From positions 1-37,451 of IMG/VR virus record IMGVR_UViG_3300043409_001538: a stretch of DNA of 37,451 bases; one strand, 5' to 3'. Origin of the DNA: a virus. This document shows positions 37,407-37,451 of this stretch, piece by piece. The notes under the pieces were generated by a model. That model saw nothing but the letters and a program-made list of their open reading frames with translations, made no database searches and was not told the DNA's origin. The translations under genes and the position numbers were made by a program. Each line of letters opens with the position of its first letter. Within the stretch, counting starts at the first letter, position 1.

Positions 37407-37451
37407 GGTTCAATCCTATCCCAAAAACTGCGGTTTACAATAAATCGAGGG
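37407..37451. other. Right window end, upstream of the small terminase gene
   Basis: A 45-base non-coding end that provides the ribosome-binding region of the small terminase gene (GGGATAGGATTGAACC read leftward). Nothing else is recognised in it. Joined to positions 1-54 it would form a 99-base spacer between the HNH gene and the small terminase gene, the expected neighbourhood of a packaging site. Confidence 0.5.

Noticed and set aside
37404-37420. GGTTCAATCC, which looks like a tRNA T-arm loop
   Set aside because: The flanking bases do not pair into a T-stem and no acceptor, D- or anticodon arm is present.
1-37451. Integrase, repressor, CRISPR array, retron, insertion sequence or tRNA genes
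   Set aside because: Both strands were read for these; no signature residues, spaced repeats of CRISPR type or tRNA cloverleaf were found.

Overview
The window reads as an essentially complete genome of a tailed double-stranded DNA phage with an HK97-type capsid and a long tail (siphovirus-like). The evidence is a full head-tail gene set (terminase, portal, protease, capsid, connectors, tail tube, tape measure, tail tip). The lysis set includes an inner-membrane spanin with an outer-membrane spanin lipoprotein nested in it, which points to a Gram-negative host. Several tail-tip proteins resemble those of aquatic (freshwater or marine) phages, so an aquatic proteobacterium is plausible, but the host cannot be named. 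I recognise no integrase, excisionase or CI-like repressor, so a virulent lifestyle is likely. All family assignments come from recognising motifs by eye; no search was run.

Layout. (1) 55-4143, leftward: HNH nuclease, a repeat-rich AT-rich segment that looks like a replication origin (about 384-695), an SF3-like helicase/ATPase, three or four small proteins and a RepB-like primase. (2) 4312-17522, rightward: small proteins, a DUF932 protein, a zinc-ribbon protein, a chain of tightly coupled small genes, an FAD-dependent oxidoreductase, a ThyX-like thymidylate synthase, a HAD phosphatase fused to a nucleotide-metabolism-type domain, a methyltransferase, a DnaQ-like exonuclease, a C-family (DnaE-like) DNA polymerase, a PD-(D/E)XK nuclease, an SNF2-type helicase and an abundant-looking conserved protein, ending in a strong terminator. 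(3) 17519-37406, leftward: read in the direction of transcription from the right end, small and large terminase, portal, protease, capsid, decoration-like protein, a glycosyltransferase/methyltransferase insert, connectors, tail tube, tail chaperones with a -1 frameshift, tape measure, tail tip, then holin-like proteins, spanins and a peptidase endolysin.

If the two window ends are joined, the leftward HNH gene falls immediately upstream of the small terminase gene, the arrangement common in cos-packaging HK97-like phages. The window probably opens a circularised or cohesive-ended genome near its packaging site.

How the genes work together: the primase and the SF3-like helicase look like a split version of the P4 alpha or plasmid RepB'/RepA systems. 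They would open the repeat-flanked AT-rich segment and prime it, while the phage supplies its own C-family replicase with a separate proofreading exonuclease. ThyX and the HAD/DUF6378-like enzyme fit nucleotide supply. Coupled starts (ATGA or TAATG overlaps) are pervasive, and a leader close to TAACTTAGAAAGGA marks genes that are not coupled to an upstream neighbour.

The observations most worth following are the symmetrical origin-like repeat array, a glycosyltransferase whose N-terminal domain is encoded in a frame with no usable start codon and overlaps another gene, the -1 slippery site in the tail chaperone genes, and the phage-encoded DnaE with a degenerate PHP domain.
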